In this document: one piece after another, positions 27,761 to 32,112 of the stretch | How the letters are laid out: every line of letters starts with the position of its first letter | Position numbering within the stretch: position 1 is the first letter of the stretch | Assembly (NCBI GenBank): GCA_023251755.1 | Contig: JAHEYF010000050.1 | Span: 1 to 32,112, forward strand | Direction: 5' to 3' | Source of the DNA: Bacteroidota bacterium | Lineage (GTDB): Bacteria > Bacteroidota > Bacteroidia > B-17B0 > Aurantibacillaceae | Length of the DNA stretch: 32,112 nt | Made by a program: the position numbers and the translations under genes | The notes under the pieces: generated by a model | The model's database searches: none | Told to the model about the DNA's origin: nothing | The model's input: only the letters and a program-made list of their open reading frames with translations

Positions 27761-27788
27761 TTTGTTACTATAGATTTTGCTACATTTG
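27761..27788 (+). promoter_or_regulatory. Bacteroidota-type promoter for porP/sprF
   Basis: TTTG at 27761-27764, a 16-base spacer, then TACATTTG at 27781-27788, an exact TAnnTTTG. Transcription should start near 27792, only about 7 bases before the ATG at 27799. Confidence 0.75.
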
Positions 27789-27798
27789 TAGTTATAGC

Positions 27799-28758
27799 AT
27801 GAGTTTGAAAAAGATTAGTATAGCAGCAGCCTTTGTGTTTGGGATTTTTTCGGCTCAGGCTCAACAGTATCCATTTTGGACACACACCCGCAGCACACTT
27901 TTTTTAAACAACCCCGCTGTTGCCGGAACACGAAAAACCCTCGATGCCCGCATGAGCTACAGGCAGCAATGGATGGGCTTTGACGGGGCACCTAAAACTT
28001 CTACAATTGGTATTCATGGCAGGTTTTACAAAGGTAAAATGGGCGCAGGTGGCTTTATTTATACCGATAAAATAGGACCTTCTTCTTTTACCGCTTATTC
28101 TGCTTCTTTTGCTTATCACATAAAATTTGAAGATACAGAATTGTCCTTTGGGGTAAACGGAAGTTACAATGTGCAATTGATGGACCCGAATAAAATTACC
28201 TATCACAACTCGCAAGACTTTGCCGCTGAAAGTGCCATTGCGTATAATAAATCCAAAATTCCGAATGCGGCCTTTGGGGTATTGTATTACAACGACCGTT
28301 TTTACCTGGGCGCCTCTGTGAATAATTTATTGGGCAGCAGTTATGAGTTTCCAAAGTCAGCAGACAAAAAGGGCCATATGCAAACCGTGCCGCACTATAG
28401 TTTAAATATTGGATACAACTGGGCAAGCGACCCGAATTATATTTTCGAAAACAGTGTGTTTGTCAACTATGTTGCGGGAACCCCTATTTTATTAGATTAC
28501 AACCTCCGTTTTCATATTAAACATGCATTTTTTGTGGGTGCAGGTATACGGATGAAAAGTGCAGTTATTTTTCAAACAGGTGTTACAATCGATAACACTA
28601 TGCAGATTGCCTATTCTTATGATTTTACTACCAATGCTTTAAGGACATTTAACACTGGAACACATGAAATAAAATTTGTGTACACCTACGATAAAGACAG
28701 GCATCAAAAGCATGGACAAAACAGTGGCTTTGCAAGGCAACATTATCATTTGTTGTAA
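27799..28758 (+). CDS. PorP/SprF family type IX secretion outer-membrane protein
   Basis: A 319-residue outer-membrane protein. The signal peptide (MSLKKISIAAAFVFGIFSAQA, cut near 21) supports ATG 27799. The mature protein opens with family features: NNPAVAGTRKTLDARMSYRQ then QWMGFDGAPKTS, followed by repeated beta strands of a small barrel and a basic C-terminal tail. PorP/SprF proteins work with the type IX secretion system to export and attach particular large surface proteins; SprF serves SprB in gliding Flavobacterium. A SprB-repeat adhesin gene begins 1.3 kb downstream, so this protein may serve it. Usually such genes lie right after their adhesin, whereas here the order is reversed and an unrelated gene lies between. 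Confidence 0.9.
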   Translation: MSLKKISIAAAFVFGIFSAQAQQYPFWTHTRSTLFLNNPAVAGTRKTLDARMSYRQQWMGFDGAPKTSTIGIHGRFYKGKMGAGGFIYTDKIGPSSFTAYSASFAYHIKFEDTELSFGVNGSYNVQLMDPNKITYHNSQDFAAESAIAYNKSKIPNAAFGVLYYNDRFYLGASVNNLLGSSYEFPKSADKKGHMQTVPHYSLNIGYNWASDPNYIFENSVFVNYVAGTPILLDYNLRFHIKHAFFVGAGIRMKSAVIFQTGVTIDNTMQIAYSYDFTTNALRTFNTGTHEIKFVYTYDKDRHQKHGQNSGFARQHYHLL

Positions 28759-28807
28759 TCAGGCAGCACTTGTTTGGTTTATCAGTCCCTTAAGTTAAGG
28801 TGTCAGA

Positions 28808-29374
28808 CTAACTCAATCGTTTGCCAATAATTTTCGAAACATTCCCAAAAAGCTGTCCGGGGCTGAATTTCCTCCAGATAAAGTCGTTGAGTTCCCCTCC
28901 TGAAACAAAGTAATAGTCAATGTTGTATTGCTGGAATTCATAAAGCACATGCTCCCTGAAGTTGAGAAAAACAAGCCATCCATCACCCATGTCATCAAAC
29001 CATTCTTCGTAATAACTGTCGTCGGAAGCATGAAAATTTAAAATATTTTCACCAATAATGATGTATTTGTTGATTCCACTGTAAGAAAGTTCATCAATGA
29101 CCTCGCGTTTTAAAAGCATGATGTCGTTGGTAATAGCATCATTCCATTCGCCGATTAATTCAATTATACAATAACTTTCGTCGTAATCAACAAACAGTAT
29201 TTTAATGTAAAGTGTTTCAGAACCAATGCTGTCCCATTGCGGATGAATTACGTAGTTGTAAATGCTGTTTGAAAATTCAAACTCACTGTATTCGCGGCCA
29301 TAAAAAGGAGAACGTTCATCCTCATCGGCAATGTATAAATGCCGCCAGTTGTAATATGGCTCAATGGAATGCAT
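28808..29374 (-). CDS. Acidic protein of unknown function
   Basis: A 188-residue protein I do not recognise. It has no signal peptide or membrane segment, is rich in Asp, Glu and Tyr/Trp, and looks cytosolic and globular with alternating strand-like stretches (SETLYIKILFVDYDESYCII, INKYIIIGENIL, WLVFLNFREHVLYEF). It contains a DDMGDGWLVF stretch. It is convergent with porP/sprF (49-base gap) and divergent from the adhesin. The composition, length and a plausible -7 element argue for a real gene. Confidence 0.75.
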   Translation of the reverse strand: MHSIEPYYNWRHLYIADEDERSPFYGREYSEFEFSNSIYNYVIHPQWDSIGSETLYIKILFVDYDESYCIIELIGEWNDAITNDIMLLKREVIDELSYSGINKYIIIGENILNFHASDDSYYEEWFDDMGDGWLVFLNFREHVLYEFQQYNIDYYFVSGGELNDFIWRKFSPGQLFGNVSKIIGKRLS

Positions 29375-29391
29375 GGTTCAACAAAATTAAA

Positions 29392-29399
29392 CAAAAATA
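29392..29399 (-). promoter_or_regulatory. Candidate -7 element of the acidic-protein gene
   Basis: TATTTTTG on the - strand, an exact TAnnTTTG, 17 bases before the ATG at 29374. I find no good TTTG at the expected -33 distance, so this is a partial match. Confidence 0.4.
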
Positions 29400-30089
29400 G
29401 TCGCAATTTATTTGTTAGACCGTATTGTCTGTAATAAACAACTGAACTACAAAGCGAATAAACAAGCAAACTTTTATATAGATGAATCAGGCAGATCTAA
29501 TTTTTAATGAATTATTTTGTCATTATCGATAAAAAGACATTCATAAAATGTAGCTTATCAGAAAAATCATCACTTTGAACGATTAATGGAAACTAAAAAC
29601 TAATAAAATGTGTAAACTTAAGCCAGGTTTACAATTAAAAAAACATAGACTTTATAGGTTTTATATACATATCAGGCCATGTTCGCCATCTGCTGCATCC
29701 TCCCATGCACCATAATAAAATTCACTGAAACATTAATATACTAATGTGTAAGTGGATTTAAGATGACGAAGACTTTACAAGAAGTATGCAATTGAGCATA
29801 GGCTTAACAAAAAGGAGCCACCCTGATACAGACAATGCAGTGCTGTGCATTTGTTCCGGCTTAAACCGGAAAGCACTCATAAAACAGAAAGCATAAAATA
29901 TTTTAGTTTCATTACGGCTGATATTAGATCAAATTGATTTTAAAATCAGATATTTTTAAGTTTAGAATGCAATATTGTATCGGTTTATGGTAATTAATAG
30001 TTTTTTTAAGAATATTTATTGCCTTTCTTTTGCCGAATTATTGTATTCATTAATCCAGTTTGAAAACAGTACAACCAAATACCAAAGCT
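29400..30089. other. 690-base spacer upstream of the adhesin
   Basis: AT-rich region with no convincing gene. It holds a perfect 7-bp inverted repeat with a 9-base loop (TGTAAAC 29611-29617, GTTTACA 29627-29633), a two-part hairpin at 29839-29877 and short AT palindromes near 29936. No TTTG-N-TAnnTTTG promoter for the adhesin is clear. A 63-codon frame at 29975-30166 overlaps the adhesin start and looks spurious. The length and structure suggest a long regulated leader. Confidence 0.5.
29839..29877 (+). other. Two-part hairpin in the adhesin upstream region
   Basis: An outer stem AGTGCT (29839-29844) with AGCACT (29872-29877) and an inner stem TTCCGG (29854-29859) with CCGGAA (29866-29871) around a 6-base loop. 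The two stems touch on the 3' side and are separated by a 9-base bulge on the 5' side. It matches no regulatory RNA family I know. Confidence 0.4.
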
Positions 30090-32112
30090 ATGCTAAGAAA
30101 ATTACAAGTTGTTTTACTCATTTGTTTTATACAAAATGCGAAAGCACAATTAACCACCAACAATAGTTTAACACCTGCCCAGATGGTTCAAAATGTGCTG
30201 TTGGGCACTGGTATTACCGTATCAAATGTAAGCTATACGGGTTATGTAAATGGTATTTCAACATTTAATGCCACTCCGTCTGTAAACCTTGGGTTTTCAT
30301 CGGGGGTTTACCTTACCTCGGGCTCCTGCCTGGCAATTGATCCTTTAGGTTATAGTGGTGGACAAGACGGTCCATTTGGTCCAAGTTCCAAATTTCAGGA
30401 CGTTTATATAGGGCAGGCTGGTGATGCAGACCTGGATCTTTTAACAAGTGGTGTTACAGAAGACGCTGCTGTACTTGAATTTGATTTTATCCCCAAATCA
30501 GATACGGTGAAGTTCAGGTATCGTTTTGCATCTGAAGAATACAATGATTTTGTTAGTTCTTCTTATAATGATGTATTTGGTTTTTTTCTTACGGGTGTAA
30601 CTGTTGCTTTTCCGAAAAAGAATATTGCTTTAATACCGGGTACTACAACCCCTGTAAGTATTAATACAGTTAACAACGGATATTCAACCGGGGCTTCAAC
30701 CGGCCCATGCAATAATTGTCAGTATTACACCGATAATATTGCCAGTGGAATTAATATTGTGTACGATGGTATCACCAAAACTTTAACAGCTATTTCGCCG
30801 GTTCAATGCGGACAAACTTATCATATTAAAATGGCTATTGCCGATGTGGGAGACGGAGCTTACGATTCAGGTGTGTTTTTGGAAGCCGGCAGTTTTTCGA
30901 GTGCCGATCCGATTTCAATTACAACGAATCTTACAGACACCACTACAACAGAGGGTTGTGGAGCAACAAGCCTGTATTTTGTACGCCCTCAGTCTCAATC
31001 ATCCAATGCGGTAACCTATACTTATACACTTGGAGGGACGGCTACAAACGGAGTAGACTTTACACCTGCCTTGCCGGGATCAATTACTTTTCCTGCCGGT
31101 CAGGATACGGTGGTTATTACTTTAACCGCTATTAACGATGGTGTGGTAGAGCCAATAGAAGTGCTTAACATAAACATCAACCAGACCTTTACATTGTGTG
31201 GCGGGCCTTTAACGGTGTCGGGAAAATTTTATATTAAATCCTTTAATGCCAGTATAAGCTCGCAAAGCCAGGTAAATTGTTATGGAACCAGCACGGGTTC
31301 GGCTACTGTAGCTGCAAATGGAGGAACTTCGCCTTATACCTATAGCTGGGCACCAAGCGGCGGCACAAGCGCAAGCATTAGTAATGCAGCTGCCGGAACT
31401 TATGTGTGTACGGTTACAGATGTTCATAATTGTACAAGTACCCAAAGTGTAACTATTACCCAGCCTGCTGCGGCGCTTGCATCATCTATAAGTGCTCAAA
31501 CTACCATCGCCTGTTATGGCAACAGCACAGGCTCGGCCAGTATTACTGCAAGTGGCGGAACTTCACCTTATACATACAGCTGGGCACCGAGTGGCGGTAC
31601 AAGCGCAAGCATTAGCAATGTAAGTGCAGGAACATATATATGTACAATAACCGATGCTAAAAATTGCACCAAGACCCAAAGTGTAACGATAACACAGCCT
31701 GCCGCGGCTCTTGCTTCAGTGATCAGTTCCCAAAGCCAGGTGAATTGTTATGGTAACAGCACCGGCTCGGCCAGTATTACTGCAAGCGGTGGAACTTCAC
31801 CTTATACATACAGCTGGGCACCGGTTGGAGGCACAAGCGCAAGTATTAGCAATGTAAGTGTGGGTACTTATATTTGTACCATTACAGATGCAAAAAACTG
31901 CACCAACACCCAAAGTGTAACCATCACCCAGCCTGCAGCAGCGCTTTCTTCGGTTATCAGTTCCCAAAGCCAGGTAAATTGCAACGGGGCCAGTACCGGT
32001 TCGGCAAGTGTAACTGCAAGCGGCGGCACATCACCTTATGCTTATAGCTGGACGGGCAACACCAGTACCACGGGCAGTATTAGCAATGTAAGTGCCGGAA
32101 CATATATATGCA
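30090..32112 (+). CDS. Large surface adhesin with SprB repeats, N-terminal part
   Basis: An open frame of 674 codons that runs off the window end. ATG 30090 starts a signal peptide (MLRKLQVVLLICFIQNAKAQ). Residues about 28-270 resemble the choice-of-anchor L domain of Bacteroidota surface proteins (SLTPAQMVQNVLLGTGITVS, GFSSGVYLTSGS, DLDLLTSGVTEDAAVLEFDF, RFASEEYNDFV). Residues about 285-375 look like a Calx-beta-type domain (GTATNGVDFTPA, ITFPAGQDTVVITL). From residue 390 there are SprB-type repeats of 78 residues (STGSASITASGGTSPYTYSW, ISNVSAGTYICTITDAKNC). Such proteins are exported by type IX secretion and act in gliding or attachment; a C-terminal sorting domain is expected beyond the window. 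The PorP/SprF gene upstream fits this. The total size cannot be told. Confidence 0.9.
   Translation, partial: MLRKLQVVLLICFIQNAKAQLTTNNSLTPAQMVQNVLLGTGITVSNVSYTGYVNGISTFNATPSVNLGFSSGVYLTSGSCLAIDPLGYSGGQDGPFGPSSKFQDVYIGQAGDADLDLLTSGVTEDAAVLEFDFIPKSDTVKFRYRFASEEYNDFVSSSYNDVFGFFLTGVTVAFPKKNIALIPGTTTPVSINTVNNGYSTGASTGPCNNCQYYTDNIASGINIVYDGITKTLTAISPVQCGQTYHIKMAIADVGDGAYDSGVFLEAGSFSSADPISITTNLTDTTTTEGCGATSLYFVRPQSQSSNAVTYTYTLGGTATNGVDFTPALPGSITFPAGQDTVVITLTAINDGVVEPIEVLNININQTFTLCGGPLTVSGKFYIKSFNASISSQSQVNCYGTSTGSATVAANGGTSPYTYSWAPSGGTSASISNAAAGTYVCTVTDVHNCTSTQSVTITQPAAALASSISAQTTIACYGNSTGSASITASGGTSPYTYSWAPSGGTSASISNVSAGTYICTITDAKNCTKTQSVTITQPAAALASVISSQSQVNCYGNSTGSASITASGGTSPYTYSWAPVGGTSASISNVSVGTYICTITDAKNCTNTQSVTITQPAAALSSVISSQSQVNCNGASTGSASVTASGGTSPYAYSWTGNTSTTGSISNVSAGTYIC
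31257..32112 (+). repeat. Tandem 234-base SprB repeat units
   Basis: Units start at 31257, 31491, 31725 and 31959, a constant 234 bases (78 codons); the fourth is cut by the window end. Each has N/A-C near its start, STGSA, GGTSPY, and a YxC...NC pair, so about three Cys per unit. Units 2 and 3 are near-identical over long stretches of DNA; unit 4 differs in the SW...SISN segment. Confidence 0.92.

Noticed and set aside
29975-30166. 63-codon + strand frame before the adhesin
   Set aside because: Starts at a non-ATG codon, overlaps the adhesin signal peptide in another frame and has no features.
31257-32112. Regular repeats at the window end as a possible CRISPR array
   Set aside because: The units are 234 bases, in frame, translate to SprB-type repeats and have no short repeat-spacer pattern.

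Overview
The window looks like a chromosome segment from a Bacteroidota bacterium, probably a gliding or type IX secreting member of the Chitinophagales, Sphingobacteriales or Flavobacteriales. The evidence is a PorP/SprF protein, an adhesin with SprB repeats, a C-terminal type IX sorting domain, a CarboxypepD-reg-like outer-membrane barrel protein, moderate to low GC, no Shine-Dalgarno-like starts, and promoters of the form TTTG-N(16-19)-TAnnTTTG.

Bases 1-24690 are the 3' part of a nonribosomal peptide synthetase (NRPS) operon, all on the + strand with gaps of 36-85 bases. The order is: the end of one NRPS (A-T); a complete two-module NRPS (docking-C-A-T-C-A-T); a terminal NRPS (docking-C-A-T-E-C-A-T-E-TE) broken by a one-base frameshift in its first A domain; a CmlA-like diiron beta-hydroxylase; a standalone aromatic amino acid hydroxylase; an MFS transporter; a TonB-receptor-like outer-membrane barrel; and an Sfp-type phosphopantetheinyl transferase. 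I read the last four A-domain pockets from the sequence. In order they are: an unassigned pocket on an unusual A-domain core; a pocket close to the beta-hydroxytyrosine/Phe type; an exact isoleucine code followed by an E domain; and an unassigned pocket with Arg at position 278, followed by E and TE. My inferred product is a peptide ending in something like ...-X-(hydroxylated aromatic)-D-allo-Ile-D-X. The two hydroxylases would supply and decorate the aromatic residue, the PPTase would activate the carriers, and the transporter and barrel would handle export or uptake.

Bases 24691-27760 are a boundary region. It has a secreted Omp28-like thioredoxin-fold protein with a type IX sorting tail, a strong hairpin terminator, a tRNA-Gly(GCC)/tRNA-Leu(UAA) unit on the - strand with a clear promoter and terminator, and xerD. 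Several spacers here and in the NRPS operon carry degenerate repeats with a 7-base period.

Bases 27761-32112 hold a PorP/SprF gene with a very short predicted leader, an orphan acidic protein gene on the - strand, a 690-base spacer with small hairpins, and the start of a large surface adhesin. The adhesin has a choice-of-anchor L-like region, a Calx-beta-like region and SprB repeats of exactly 234 bases, and it runs off the end of the window.
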